Under the pieces are notes generated by a model, which saw nothing but the letters and a program-made list of their open reading frames with translations, was not told the DNA's origin and searched no databases. Positions 52,717-63,212 of a stretch of DNA of 64,000 nt are shown in pieces. Both the position numbers and the translations under genes were made by a program. Each line of letters starts with the position of its first letter. The first letter of the stretch is position 1. The stretch comes from Brevundimonas sp. (GTDB taxonomy: Bacteria > Pseudomonadota > Alphaproteobacteria > Caulobacterales > Caulobacteraceae), in NCBI RefSeq assembly GCF_029945885.1, contig NZ_JAQSDK010000002.1, forward strand, positions 62,001-126,000. Direction: 5' to 3'.

Positions 52717-53190
52717 TCAGTCCGGACGGACGGCCCGGGCCAGATAGCAGCCGCGCCGGGCCGTATGCAGCTGGACCTGGGCCACGACCGGATTGTCCAG
52801 CCACAGGCGCAACCGGGCGTCCAGAACCCTGCCCTCGACCACATCCGCATCGGTCATCATGCCGTCGGTGTCATAGGCCCGGACCGACAGCAGGCGACGG
52901 CCCAGAAGGTCGGGTACGGTGCCGATCACCGGACCGGGCTCGACCGCCGCTTCCCGCACGAACACCGCGCCTTCTGCATGATAGGGCGAGGCGGGGGCGT
53001 CCAGATGGCGGTGGGAGATCAGGATCAGCCGCTCGCCCGGAGCGGCGTCGACCAGGCTGACGCGGCAGGGGGCACTGTGCGGGCTGTCGGCGATCATGCG
53101 CCGTCCGCCGAGGGCGAGCAGGGCCTCTTCGGACAGGGCGAACAGCGGGGCGAACGGGGCCAGGGGCAGGGCGTCGATCTGATAGGTCAT
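52717..53190 (-). CDS. DUF1203 protein
   Basis: 157-residue cytoplasmic protein with DUF1203 blocks: PCRVSLVDAAPGERLILISHRHLDAPASPYHAEGAVFVRE near residue 42-80 and the C-terminal LDNPVVAQVQLHTARRGCYLARAV. Family is widely distributed and uncharacterised. Start at 53190 begins the similarity (MTYQIDALPL). It lies 56 bases from the DUF4153 gene on the same strand, possibly cotranscribed. Confidence 0.82.
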   Translation of the reverse strand: MTYQIDALPLAPFAPLFALSEEALLALGGRRMIADSPHSAPCRVSLVDAAPGERLILISHRHLDAPASPYHAEGAVFVREAAVEPGPVIGTVPDLLGRRLLSVRAYDTDGMMTDADVVEGRVLDARLRLWLDNPVVAQVQLHTARRGCYLARAVRPD

Positions 53191-53319
53191 CAGCGCAGGG
53201 TGGCCCGCCCGGCCCCGCCCGTCTGGCGGTTTCCGGAAGCGGCGTCCGGTCAGGATTTCGCCCCCGCAGGACCACCGGCCCGGTTGCGCCGCGACCCGGC
53301 CCTGCCCACACTAGAGGGC

Positions 53320-55125
53320 ATGAACGCACCCTTCAAAGCCCCGACCGCCACCCCCGCCGACGCCCCCCTGTGGGATCTGTCCGACCTGTATGGCTCGCGC
53401 ACCGATCCGCAGATCGCCGCCGATCTGGAGCGGGGGCGGGCGCTGGTGGCCGATCTGACGGCCCTGCAGGGGCAGATGCTGGCCAGGCGCGCGGAGGCCG
53501 CGGCGCTGGGCGAGACCCTGGACCGGGTCATCACCCTGTACGAACAGGCGACCGAGGCCCTGGGCGGGCTGGGGGCCTATGCCTTCCTCGCCGCCTCGAC
53601 CGACCGCAATGACGCGGCGGCCCAGGGGTTCGAGGCCAATCTGCGCGAGAAGACCACGGCCATCGTCACCCCGACCGTCTGGGTCACGCTGGAGATCAAC
53701 CAGCTGGACGAGGCCGAGCTGAACGCGGCCCTGAAGGCCGTGCCGGCGGCGGCGCGCTGGGCACCGTGGCTGCGGCGGGTGCGGGCGATGAAGCCGCACG
53801 AACTGTCGGAAGAGCTGGAGACCTTCATCGCCGAAAGCATGCCGATCATGGCCCAGTGGCCGCGCCTGTTCGACGAGACGCTGGCGGCGATGACGGTGGC
53901 GGTCGGCAAGGAGTCCCTGACCCTGGCCGAAACCCTGAACCGGCTCAGTGATCCCAAGGGCGCGCGGCGTCAGGCGGCGGCCGAGGGACTGAACACGGCG
54001 CTCGCCGCCCGGACCGCGACCCTCGGGCTGGTGATCAACACCGTGGCCGCCGACCAGGCGCTGGAAAGCAAATGGCGCGGCTTTAAACGCCCCGCCGACA
54101 GCCGCCACCTGGCCAATGAGGTCGACGGCGAGTCGGTCGACGCCATGGCCGAGGCCGTGGCTGCCGCCTATCCGAACCTGTCGCACCGCTATTATGCCCT
54201 GAAGGCGAAGGCGCTGGGCAAGACGACGCTGGACCAGTGGGACCGCAACGCCCCGATCGAGACCAGCGCCCCGCGCGGCTTCGACTGGGCCCAGGGCAGG
54301 GCGCTGGTGCTGGAGAGTTTCGCCGATCTGGGCCCCGAATTCGCCGAACGGGCCCAGGGCTTCTTCGACAAGCCCTGGATCGACGGGCGGGCCCGGGCGG
54401 GCAAGCAGTCGGGGGCCTATTGCCATCCGGTCAGCGCCAACCGGCACCCCTATGTGTTCCTGAACTGGATGGGCGAGCGGCGTGACGTGCTGACCCTGGC
54501 CCATGAGCTGGGCCATGCCGTGCACAATACGCTCGCCGCCGATCAGGGCACATTGCTGGCCGACACGCCCCTGACCCTGGCCGAGACGGCCTCGATCTTC
54601 GCCGAGGGTCTGACCTTCGACCGGCTGCTGGCCACGGCCCCGAAGGCGGAACAGCGCGGCCTGCTGGCCGGGCGGATCGAGGACGGGCTGAACACCGTGG
54701 TGCGCCAGATCGCCTTCCACCGCTTCGAGACCCGCTTCCACGACGAGCGTCTGGCGGGCGAGGTCTCGGTCGACCGCATCGGCGAGATCTGGCTGGAGGA
54801 GATGGGGGCGGCCCTGGGCCCGGCGGTGACGCTGAACCCCGGCTATGAGCACTGGTGGGCCTATGTCAGCCATTTCGTGCACGCGCCCTTCTATGTCTAT
54901 GCCTATGCCTTCGGCGACCTGCTGGTGGCGGCGCTGATGGAGACCCGGGCGAAGGACCCCGAGGCCTTCACCCCCCTGTATCGCGAGCTGCTGGCCGGGG
55001 GCGGGACCCGCACCTATGTCGAGGCCCTGGCCCCGTTCGGCCTGAACCCGCGCGACCCGGCCTTCTGGACCATCGGCACCAAACGGCTGGAAGGCCTGAT
55101 CGACCGGTTCGAAGCTCTGGTCTGA
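53320..55125 (+). CDS. M3-family oligoendopeptidase (PepF type)
   Basis: 601-residue cytoplasmic zinc peptidase that cuts short peptides. The catalytic motif is LAHELGHAVHN near residue 395, with downstream ETASIFAEGLTFDRLL carrying the third ligand. The N-terminal helical domain and the C-terminal NPGYEHWWAYVSHFVHAPFYVYAYAFGDLLVAAL complete the M3B pattern. The ATG at 53320 begins the family similarity; the frame continues far upstream through other genes but that is not coding. Confidence 0.92.
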   Translation: MNAPFKAPTATPADAPLWDLSDLYGSRTDPQIAADLERGRALVADLTALQGQMLARRAEAAALGETLDRVITLYEQATEALGGLGAYAFLAASTDRNDAAAQGFEANLREKTTAIVTPTVWVTLEINQLDEAELNAALKAVPAAARWAPWLRRVRAMKPHELSEELETFIAESMPIMAQWPRLFDETLAAMTVAVGKESLTLAETLNRLSDPKGARRQAAAEGLNTALAARTATLGLVINTVAADQALESKWRGFKRPADSRHLANEVDGESVDAMAEAVAAAYPNLSHRYYALKAKALGKTTLDQWDRNAPIETSAPRGFDWAQGRALVLESFADLGPEFAERAQGFFDKPWIDGRARAGKQSGAYCHPVSANRHPYVFLNWMGERRDVLTLAHELGHAVHNTLAADQGTLLADTPLTLAETASIFAEGLTFDRLLATAPKAEQRGLLAGRIEDGLNTVVRQIAFHRFETRFHDERLAGEVSVDRIGEIWLEEMGAALGPAVTLNPGYEHWWAYVSHFVHAPFYVYAYAFGDLLVAALMETRAKDPEAFTPLYRELLAGGGTRTYVEALAPFGLNPRDPAFWTIGTKRLEGLIDRFEALV

Positions 55126-55170
55126 TCCGCAGACATTGACGCCACCGGCCCGGCGCGCCAGCGTCGGGCC

Positions 55171-56526
55171 ATGCGCACCCTGATCCTCGCCGCGACCCTG
55201 GCCGTCGCCCCGCTCGCGGCTCCTGCCCTGGCCCAGACCGTCGCCCCGGCCAGCGCCGAGGCGCGGGCCTCGGCGGCGGGCTACAAGGCGCTGACCCTGT
55301 GCAGCGCGGTTCACAACGCCACGGCGGCGGGCGGCCAGCGCAGCCCCGACAGCGTCGACGCCAATGAGTTCGTCGGCATCTATCCGACCCTGGATCCCCT
55401 GATCCATGACCTGACCGCGACCTTCACCGGTCACCGGGTCAGTGTCGCCTGGGACGAGACCGGGCCGCCGCGCGTGGCCGTCTGGCGGCCGGGCGGTGGC
55501 TGTTCGATCATGCCGGTCGGCTGGACCGGTCCGGCCGGGGTGCCGGCGACGGCACCGACGCCGTCGGTCCCGCCCGTCGCCGACCTGCCGTCAGGCCCTG
55601 CGGCCGGGGACGCGGTTGCCCTGGCCGCCGCCGTGACGGGGGCCAGCGACGGCCGCTATGGCGGCGGCACCAATACGACGGCGGTGGTCGTGCTGCAGGG
55701 CGGGACGATTGTCAGCGAATCCTATGCCCCCGGCTTCGGCCCCGACGTGCCGCAGCGCACATGGTCGGTGGCCAAGAGCCTGGCCGGCACCCTGATCGGG
55801 GCCGCGGTCCAGCGCGGCGAGGTCGATGTCGACGCCCCCGCCGCCATCGCCAACTGGCAGGTCGATGGCGACCCCCGTCGGGTCATCACCCTCGACCAGT
55901 TGATGCGCATGGCCTCGGGCCTGACCAGCGATTCGGCCGGCAACCGCACCGACGCCCTGTATTTCGGCGGCACCACCGTCGAGGAACAGGTGCCCGGCTG
56001 GCCACTGATCGCCGTGCCCGGTGCCCGGTTCCGCTATGCCAACAACGACATATTGCTGGCGGTCCTGGCCATCGCCCCGACCTTTGCCGCCCATCCGCCG
56101 GCTGACCTGTTCGCCCGGCTGGGCATGACCGACACGGTCGCCGAGACCGACTGGCGCGGCCACTACATCCTGTCCAGCCAGGTCTGGTCGACGGCGCGGG
56201 ACCTGGCCCGGTTCGGGCGTCTGTATCTGAATGACGGGGTCCACGACGGGCAGCGTATCCTGCCCGAGGGCTGGCTGGCCCATGTGTCGCGGCCGTCCGG
56301 ACCCCAGCCCGAGGGCGATTTCGGCTATGGCGCGACCTTCTGGTTGATGAACCGGTCAGACGGTGTGCCCGCCGACACCATCGCCGCCTTCGGCAACCGC
56401 GGCCAGTATGTGGTGATCGTTCCGGCCCGGAACATCGTCATCGTGCGTCGGGGCGAGGACCCGACCGGCAACCGCTTCGACATGGCCGCCTTCACCCGTG
56501 ACGTTCTCGCCGCCCTGGACCAGTAG
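55171..56526 (+). CDS. Secreted class C beta-lactamase-like serine hydrolase
   Basis: 451-residue exported protein with signal peptide (cleavage near ALA-QT). The C-terminal 300 residues are of the beta-lactamase/transpeptidase-like fold: SxxK in TWSVAKSLAG (Ser near residue 199) and YxN in RYANNDILL. The N-terminal part (residues 30-120) is an extra domain with two Cys. Such proteins include esterases and peptidases of unknown specificity. Antibiotic resistance is not implied. Confidence 0.83.
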   Translation: MRTLILAATLAVAPLAAPALAQTVAPASAEARASAAGYKALTLCSAVHNATAAGGQRSPDSVDANEFVGIYPTLDPLIHDLTATFTGHRVSVAWDETGPPRVAVWRPGGGCSIMPVGWTGPAGVPATAPTPSVPPVADLPSGPAAGDAVALAAAVTGASDGRYGGGTNTTAVVVLQGGTIVSESYAPGFGPDVPQRTWSVAKSLAGTLIGAAVQRGEVDVDAPAAIANWQVDGDPRRVITLDQLMRMASGLTSDSAGNRTDALYFGGTTVEEQVPGWPLIAVPGARFRYANNDILLAVLAIAPTFAAHPPADLFARLGMTDTVAETDWRGHYILSSQVWSTARDLARFGRLYLNDGVHDGQRILPEGWLAHVSRPSGPQPEGDFGYGATFWLMNRSDGVPADTIAAFGNRGQYVVIVPARNIVIVRRGEDPTGNRFDMAAFTRDVLAALDQ

Positions 56527-56601
56527 GCGGCCCCGGCTCTTGAGCCCGGCGCGGGCATCGCTATAAGACGGCGCAACGACTCCTCTATCCGGACGCTTCC
56601 C

Positions 56602-56850
56602 ATGGCCGATCCCCGCAAGTCCACCGCCGCCCACGCCTATGTGCACGGCTCCCAGGCGATTGATGAGCAGAAGGCGACCTTTGGCCTGTTCATCACCCTG
56701 GCCAAATGGGGTTCGCTGGTCATCGCGGCCCTGGTGCTGGCGCTGACTATCGCCTTCCAGCCGGGCGGCAGTATCATGGGGGGCATCGTGGCCGGCGTGG
56801 TGATGCTCGCCGTCGGCATCCTGGTCCTGAAGGCCAAGCCCGCCCATTGA
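56602..56850 (+). CDS. Cytochrome aa3-type oxidase subunit IV
   Basis: 82-residue protein with a short polar N-terminus (ending HGSQAIDEQKATFGLFITLAKWG) and one or two membrane helices (LVIAALVLALTIAF, IMGGIVAGVVMLAVGILVL). The DEQKATFxxF motif is the PF07835 subunit IV signature of alphaproteobacterial aa3 oxidases. The other oxidase genes are not here; it stands alone upstream of the transhydrogenase operon. Confidence 0.88.
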   Translation: MADPRKSTAAHAYVHGSQAIDEQKATFGLFITLAKWGSLVIAALVLALTIAFQPGGSIMGGIVAGVVMLAVGILVLKAKPAH

Positions 56851-56947
56851 GTGCGGCCGGCTCCGGCCGGCGTTTCCCGCCCGCTTTGACGCATGGTTCC
56901 GGTTGGGCCTAACGTCCCTCTGTTCAGTTCGAACAGGGGAGATTCGC

Positions 56948-58081
56948 TTGGCCATCGCCATTGCCGTGACGCGCGAACGCCGGGAAGGCGAAACCCGCTG
57001 CGCCCTGACACCGGAGACGGCGAAGAAGCTGATCGCCCTCGGCGCGACCGTGACGGTCGAGGCCGGCACCGGCGCGGGCTCGTCCATCCCTGACGCCGAC
57101 TATGTCGAGGCCGGGGTCACCGTGGCCAAGGACACCAAGGCGGTGCTGGACCGGGCCGACATCCTGCTGAAGGTACGCGGCCCCACGGCCCAGGAAACCA
57201 GCGCCATGAAGCCCGGCACCATTGTCGTGGCCATGCTGGACGCCTTCCGCGACAAGGACACGGTGGCGGCCATGGCCGGGGCCAATCTGACGTCGTTCGC
57301 CATGGAATTCGTGCCGCGGATTTCGCGGGCCCAGGTGATGGACGCCCTGTCGTCCCAGGCCAATCTGGCCGGCTATCGCGCGGTGATCGAGGCGGCTTAC
57401 GCCTACGGGAAAGGCTTCCCGATGATGATGACGGCAGCGGGCACGGTCGCCCCGGCCAAGGTCTTCATCATGGGGGTCGGCGTCGCCGGGCTGCAGGCCA
57501 TCGCCACGGCGCGGCGGCTGGGGGCGGTGGTCACCGCCACCGACGTGCGGCCCGCGACCAAGGAACAGGTCGAATCTCTGGGAGCAAAATTCCTCGCCGT
57601 CGAGGACGAGGAGTTCAAAAACGCCCAGACCGCCGGCGGCTATGCCAAGCCGATGTCGGCCGAATACCAGGCCAGACAGGCCATCCTGACCGGCGAACAT
57701 ATCAGGAAGCAGGACATCGTCATCACCACGGCCCTGATCCCGGGCCGCGCGGCCCCGGTGCTGGTCACCGCCGAACAGGTGGCGACGATGAAGCCCGGCT
57801 CGGTGCTGATCGACCTGGCCGTCGAGGCCGGGGGCAATGTCGAGGGCGCGAAGGCCGGGGAGGTCGTGACCACCCGCAACGGCGTCCAGATCGTCGGCTA
57901 CACCAATCTGCCCGGTCGTATCGCCGCCGACGCCAGCGCCCTGTATGCCAAGAACCTGCTGGCCTTCACCGGCCTGCTGATCAAGGACGGGGCCCTGACC
58001 CTCGACCTCGAGGACGAGATCCTCAAGGCCGCCGTCGTCACCCACGGCGGGGCCGTGGTGCATGAGGGGGTGAGGGGATGA
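56948..58081 (+). CDS. pntAA: NAD(P) transhydrogenase subunit alpha, part 1
   Basis: 377-residue soluble NAD(H)-binding domain I. It begins at a TTG preceded by GGGGAG (LAIAIAVTRERREGETRCALTP); an in-frame ATG upstream is less supported. Markers: the NAD-binding GVGVAGLQAIATARRLGA and the conserved DVRPATKEQVESLGAKF. Domain I delivers hydride to domain III in the PntB subunit. It overlaps the next small gene by 4 bases (ATGA). Confidence 0.93.
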   Translation: MAIAIAVTRERREGETRCALTPETAKKLIALGATVTVEAGTGAGSSIPDADYVEAGVTVAKDTKAVLDRADILLKVRGPTAQETSAMKPGTIVVAMLDAFRDKDTVAAMAGANLTSFAMEFVPRISRAQVMDALSSQANLAGYRAVIEAAYAYGKGFPMMMTAAGTVAPAKVFIMGVGVAGLQAIATARRLGAVVTATDVRPATKEQVESLGAKFLAVEDEEFKNAQTAGGYAKPMSAEYQARQAILTGEHIRKQDIVITTALIPGRAAPVLVTAEQVATMKPGSVLIDLAVEAGGNVEGAKAGEVVTTRNGVQIVGYTNLPGRIAADASALYAKNLLAFTGLLIKDGALTLDLEDEILKAAVVTHGGAVVHEGVRG

Positions 58082-58308
58082 TCCGGCGTTTCCTCAAAGG
58101 TCTCGGTCTGTTTTTGATCGTCGCCGCCCCCTGCTGGGGTCTGTTCGCAGTCGTCTTCACCTTCGGGACCGGGGGTTGGCCTGAGTCCGCTGAGGCCCTC
58201 GGAGCCGGGCTGGACAGCGTGTTCAGAACCGTCATTCCCACGATCGTTGCAGGCGGTGGATTGTGGCTCCTTGCGAGCATTGATGAACGTCTGGAGCAGA
58301 GAGCCTGA
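58078..58308 (+). CDS. Small two-helix membrane protein inside the pnt operon
   Basis: 76-residue protein MIRRFLKGLGLFLIVAAPCWGLFAVVF... with two hydrophobic segments (about residues 8-28 and 52-68). It starts inside the pntAA stop codon and ends 1 base before the pntAB ATG, so it is fully embedded in the transcript. No family recognised. Confidence 0.62.
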   Translation: MIRRFLKGLGLFLIVAAPCWGLFAVVFTFGTGGWPESAEALGAGLDSVFRTVIPTIVAGGGLWLLASIDERLEQRA

Positions 58309-58309
58309 C

Positions 58310-58633
58310 ATGGAACATGTCGATCCCACCGTCTTTCGTCTGGCCATCTTCGTGCTGGCCATCTTCGTCGGCTACTATGTCGTCTGGTCGGTGACGCCGG
58401 CCCTGCACACGCCGCTGATGGCGGTGACCAATGCCATCTCCAGCGTCATCATCGTTGGTGGCCTGATCGCCGCGGCCTCGGTCTCGGGTGACGTCAGCGG
58501 GCCTGACGCCTGGATCGCCAAGGGGGCGGGCGTCGTGGCCGTGACCCTGGCCAGCGTCAACATCTTCGGCGGCTTCATGGTCACCCGGCGCATGCTGGCC
58601 ATGTACCGCAAGAAGGAAAAGCCCAGGGCATGA
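58310..58633 (+). CDS. pntAB: NAD(P) transhydrogenase subunit alpha, part 2
   Basis: 107-residue membrane piece of subunit alpha with three to four helices (FRLAIFVLAIFVGYYVVW; TPLMAVTNAISSVIIVGGLIAAA; GVVAVTLASVNIFGGFMVTRRML). The HTPLMAVTNAISS block is the family hallmark of domain II. In this split form, part 1 and part 2 are separate proteins. It overlaps the next gene by 4 bases. Confidence 0.92.
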   Translation: MEHVDPTVFRLAIFVLAIFVGYYVVWSVTPALHTPLMAVTNAISSVIIVGGLIAAASVSGDVSGPDAWIAKGAGVVAVTLASVNIFGGFMVTRRMLAMYRKKEKPRA

Positions 58634-58932
58634 CGGTGGCGATGGTCTTCACCGTGATGATGCCGGTCGCCCTGGTGCTGGTGCTCGGTACCGTCCTGTT
58701 CGGTGCCCGGCTGGAGCCGGCGCTGCGCACGCGGGTCGAGCGGGTCGTGTCGGTGATCGCCTTTCCGATGTTCGTGGCCTTCTGGATCTGGCGGGCCCTG
58801 ACCTATCTGGGTGAAGACAATCTGCTGATGACCTGTCTGATGGCGGTGGTGGCGGGGATCTTCGCAGTCGAGGGCATCAAGGCCTTCCGGCGCGGACGGG
58901 TGATCGCCTCGCGCCTGCCGGTGGCGTCATGA
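58630..58932 (+). CDS. Small membrane protein inside the pnt operon
   Basis: 100-residue protein with three hydrophobic stretches (about residues 6-24, 39-56, 66-84) and a basic end, RRGRVIASRLP. It begins within the pntAB stop codon and overlaps the following gene by 4 bases. No family recognised. Its position argues for a membrane role alongside the transhydrogenase, but nothing in the sequence shows it. Confidence 0.6.
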   Translation: MTVAMVFTVMMPVALVLVLGTVLFGARLEPALRTRVERVVSVIAFPMFVAFWIWRALTYLGEDNLLMTCLMAVVAGIFAVEGIKAFRRGRVIASRLPVAS

Positions 58933-59222
58933 TCTTCGACCTCCAGCAGTTTGCGATCATCGTCTCCTGGGCGGCGACCGGAGCCGGCCTGGGCCTGTTC
59001 ATCTGGAGCTTCGTGCGCGAGAGCGACGCCATTCGCCGGCTGCGCTTTCAGGATTTCGCCGTGGTGCTGATGTTCGGCTCGGTCCTGCTGCGGGTCGTGG
59101 CCCAGACCCGGCCGATGACGGTGTTCGACTGGGCCTGGGTGGTGCTGTCGCCGCTGTTCATCGCCGCGGCCCTGTGGCGGCTGGACCGCACCAGCGGCCT
59201 GCCGGGAGCCGGCAGGCGATGA
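58929..59222 (+). CDS. Small membrane protein inside the pnt operon
   Basis: 97-residue protein with three hydrophobic stretches (about residues 7-27, 43-60, 67-84) and the pattern FIWSFVRESDAIRRLRFQDFAVVLMF. Overlaps both neighbours by 4 bases, an indication of translational coupling through the operon. Unknown family. Confidence 0.6.
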   Translation: MIFDLQQFAIIVSWAATGAGLGLFIWSFVRESDAIRRLRFQDFAVVLMFGSVLLRVVAQTRPMTVFDWAWVVLSPLFIAAALWRLDRTSGLPGAGRR

Positions 59223-59608
59223 CGGCCCGGATCGCGGCGATCGCCGCTGTCATCCTGACCCTTGGTCCGGCGGGCGGGGCCTCGGCCCAGACCGATGTCG
59301 GCACCGCCCACGCGGCCGGCCTGCCGTGGTCGGTGGCCGCGCCCGGCGGGGCCAGCTGGTCGCTGGTGTGCCGGTTCTCGCCGGTGACGATGGAAATGAA
59401 CAACTACGACCGCAAACACTGGGCCAACGGCCTGACCCGCAGCGGTAGCGGTCACATGGCCGGACGGCTGCCGGTCGACAACGGCTGGTGCATCCTGACC
59501 AAGACAGGCGGTCCCGGCTCCGTGGCCGTCGCCCTGGTCAAGAACGGCGAGGCCCGCGCGCAGGCCACCAACGATCCGGCGCGGCCCGCCCGTGTCGGCT
59601 TCGTTTAG
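59219..59608 (+). CDS. Small secreted protein inside the pnt operon
   Basis: 129-residue protein with a signal peptide (MTARIAAIAAVILTLGPAGGASAQ, cleavage after ASA) and two cysteines in the mature part (LVCRFSP, GWCILTK) that may pair. No family recognised. The start overlaps the stop of the preceding gene. An exported protein among transhydrogenase genes is unexpected. Confidence 0.62.
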   Translation: MTARIAAIAAVILTLGPAGGASAQTDVGTAHAAGLPWSVAAPGGASWSLVCRFSPVTMEMNNYDRKHWANGLTRSGSGHMAGRLPVDNGWCILTKTGGPGSVAVALVKNGEARAQATNDPARPARVGFV

Positions 59609-59632
59609 AATGAACATGATGAGGGGGACGCC

Positions 59633-61044
<1,412 letters not shown>

Positions 61045-61048
<4 letters not shown>

Positions 61049-61362
61049 GGTTGTCCGACCGCCTGGAGATTGACGACGTTATCAAGGTGGTCTGCGAGAT
61101 CACCCAGCTCGTTGAGCGCCATGGCGGCGAGGCCATTGCCGCCCGGGTCGCCAAGACTTGCCGACGGCTTTCCGAGGGCGACCTGGATGCATTGGGGTCG
61201 CTATTGGCCGAGACGACGGGCGGAATGGGATCCCTGAACGATTTCGGTTTTGGCCCGGAGGCCGAACCCGGAATGAGGTGCCTGAAGGTCGCGCTCACCG
61301 AGAGTACCGCAGAAAAATGCCGGGTCGCGATGCGCCGTCACGGCCTTGAAGTCTGGCGTTAG
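61045..61362 (+). CDS. DUF6966-like small protein
   Basis: 105-residue protein starting GTG within the pntB stop. The middle TTGGMGSLNDFGFG is the GGMGSxND motif of DUF6966-like proteins; the earlier part is helical (IKVVCEITQLVERHGGEAIAARVAKTCRRLSEGDLDALGSLL). Cytoplasmic, unknown function. It ends 4 bases into the convergent DUF2442 gene. Its operon membership suggests readthrough from pntB. Confidence 0.62.
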
Positions 61363-61640
61363 GCCACCGCCGTCGCCGGCCGCAGCGCGCCGGTCGCCTC
61401 AATCGTCATCCGGGCGTTGATCGCGTCGATGTCGCAGCCGTTGGGCCAGGTCGGGACGCCCATTTCGATGAACACCCTGGCGAAGAAGGCCGGATTGCGG
61501 AGAGGCTCAGTCATCGGGCCAAGCTTTACGAAATCGCTGAGGTCGATCACGCCCATGGTGTCGTCGTCGAAAACGATCTCCAGCCTGTAGCCTTCGAGCG
61601 CCTTCACGCGCCGGGCGCGCACCAGTTTGATCTCACTCAT
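61359..61640 (-). CDS. DUF2442 protein
   Basis: About 93 residues. Pattern LEGYRLEIVFDDDTMGVIDLSDF ... FARVFIEMGVPTWPNGCDIDAI is the DUF2442 signature. These small proteins are commonly encoded beside DUF4160, sometimes described as a toxin-antitoxin-like pair, without proof. Its start lies in the 3' end of the DUF4160 gene (overlap about 8 bases), so the two are cotranslated. The start at 61640 or 61646 cannot be settled. Confidence 0.82.
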   Translation of the reverse strand: MSEIKLVRARRVKALEGYRLEIVFDDDTMGVIDLSDFVKLGPMTEPLRNPAFFARVFIEMGVPTWPNGCDIDAINARMTIEATGALRPATAVA

Positions 61641-61935
61641 CCTCAAGCCCTTCGATCTTGAAGGTCGGCTGTCCGTTCGCCGCCAAATCCCAGTTTCGCA
61701 TCAGTTCGGCCCGGTTCTTCGCGATCCATTCTACCACATATCGGGTTTCCCGACGCTGGATGGCTCCAGCAATGGTCCGTCCCGTCCGGATGTCGAACAG
61801 GGCCTCGGTTCCGCCGTGGGCTGCATGGAGGTGGGGCGGGGCATGATCGAAGAAGTTGATGCGGATGACGATGCCGAAGAAGATCGAGATGATCGGTATG
61901 GGTCGCGCTCCCGCTTTCGGCCGCGATGCAGACAA
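61633..61935 (-). CDS. DUF4160 protein
   Basis: 100-residue protein with the DUF4160 pattern IISIFFGIVIRINFFDHAPPHLHAAHGG and a C-terminal NRAELMRNWDLAANG. Conserved His/Asp in FFDHAPPHLHA suggest a metal or catalytic site. Encoded upstream of DUF2442 with overlap. A toxin role is only inference from family context. Confidence 0.85.
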   Translation of the reverse strand: MSASRPKAGARPIPIISIFFGIVIRINFFDHAPPHLHAAHGGTEALFDIRTGRTIAGAIQRRETRYVVEWIAKNRAELMRNWDLAANGQPTFKIEGLEDE

Positions 61936-62267
61936 GAATAACCCGGTAAGGTTGTGCTGTCGATGTTCGCTGTGAAGGCACCCGGCCCCCGCTGCGTCAC
62001 CCTGCCCGCCCTTTGCGATATTGCGTCCGGGCCCGCAGAGGCCTTTCGCGCGTCATGGTCCAGAGCGCCGGCCCAATGCGGCCTGTGCGCCGGAAAGCCT
62101 GCTCCATGGTCAACAAGATTCTCACCCCTGACGCCCACGCCCCCGCCGAGGAGAGGGGTGCCGTGCCGGTCAGGGCGAGGCAGCCTGACATCAGCCCCCT
62201 GGGACCGGCTGTGTCCGGGACAGGCCCGCGCTAGGGTGCCGCACCTGCCCCGGACCCGATTCGCCCC
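61936..62267. other. Intergenic region without a recognised gene
   Basis: About 330 bases between the DUF4160 start and the DUF985 start. Both genes read away from it, so it should contain their promoters. The best plus-strand frame (62058-62234, MVQSAGPMRPVRRKACSMVNKILTPDAHA ...) is not convincing; no repeat or RNA is seen. Confidence 0.55.
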
Positions 62268-62687
62268 ATGATGACCGCCGCTGAAATCATCGCCCTGCTC
62301 GAACTCCAGCCGCTGGAGGGCGGCGGGCATCATCGCGAGATCTTCCGCGACCCGCGCGAGGTCGACGGGCGCTCGATGGGAGTGACGGCCTATCTGCTGC
62401 TGGAGGCGGGCGAGGTCTCGGCCTGGCACCGGGTCGAGGCGACCGAGCTCTGGCAGTATTATGACGGCGCGCCGCTGGAGATGCAGATCGCCGGGGCCGT
62501 CACCGTCACCGCCACCGTCGGGCCCGGCCTGACCGGGGACCAGCAGCCGCAGCTGGCCGTGCCGACCGGGGCCTGGCGCACCGCGCGCAGCCTCGGCCCC
62601 TGGACCCTGATCGGGACCACGGTCGCGCCGGGGCTGAACCTCGGTGGGGGCTTCGCGCTGGCCCCGGAGGACTGGTCCCCGGCCTGA
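62268..62687 (+). CDS. DUF985 cupin protein
   Basis: 139-residue protein beginning MMTAAEIIALLELQPLEGGGHHREIFRDP. The double-stranded beta-helix core is seen in TAYLLLEAGEVSAWHRVEATELWQYYDGAPLEMQI and the C-terminal GWTLIGTTVAPGLNLGGGFALAPEDW-like block (GPWTLIGTTVAPG ... LAPEDWSP), which fit DUF985 (cupin_5). Metal binding is possible through His residues. Function unknown. Confidence 0.85.
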   Translation: MMTAAEIIALLELQPLEGGGHHREIFRDPREVDGRSMGVTAYLLLEAGEVSAWHRVEATELWQYYDGAPLEMQIAGAVTVTATVGPGLTGDQQPQLAVPTGAWRTARSLGPWTLIGTTVAPGLNLGGGFALAPEDWSPA

Positions 62688-62748
62688 GCGGTTTTCCCCG
62701 CGCCCGATCGGCGTCACAATGGGGCGCTGTGATCCGACAGGAGCCCGC

Positions 62749-63171
62749 ATGGCCGACGCCCCCAGGACCCTTCCCACCGACGCCAGCGTCGCCGACTTCA
62801 TCGCCGCCGTGCCCGATGCGCGCCGCCGCGCCGAGGCGGAAACGGTCTGTCGCATGCTGGAGCAGGTCAGCGGCCAGCCGCCGGTGATGTGGGGGCCGTC
62901 GATCGTCGGGTTCGGCAGCTATCGCTATGTCTATGCCAGCGGGCGCGAGGGGGACTGGCCGGTCATCGGCTTCTCGCCGCGCAAGGCGGCCCTGACGCTC
63001 TACATCATGCCCGGATTCAACGAGCGCCCGGACCTGATGGCGCGACTGGGCAAACTCAAGACCAGCGTGTCCTGCCTCTATATTCCGCGCCTCGAGGCGA
63101 TGGATGCCGCGGCCCTGCGTGACCTGTGCGTCTGGGCTGTAGAGGCGATGCGCGAACGCTATCCGGCCTGA
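62749..63171 (+). CDS. DUF1801 protein
   Basis: 140-residue cytoplasmic protein. SVADFIAAVPDARRRAEAETVCRMLEQVSGQPPVMWGPSIVGFGSYRYVYASGREGDWPVIGFSPRKAALTLYIMPGF matches DUF1801 (YdhG-like). Start at 62749 is preceded by a GGAG sequence about 8 bases before. Single gene, convergent with the helicase. Function unknown. Confidence 0.87.
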   Translation: MADAPRTLPTDASVADFIAAVPDARRRAEAETVCRMLEQVSGQPPVMWGPSIVGFGSYRYVYASGREGDWPVIGFSPRKAALTLYIMPGFNERPDLMARLGKLKTSVSCLYIPRLEAMDAAALRDLCVWAVEAMRERYPA

Positions 63172-63212
63172 CGGGACCGACCCCGGATCACCGGGGCCGG
63201 ACCATCGTCACA

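Noticed and set aside
53311..55434. 707-residue minus-strand open frame
   Set aside because: Antisense to the M3 peptidase; no domain signature.
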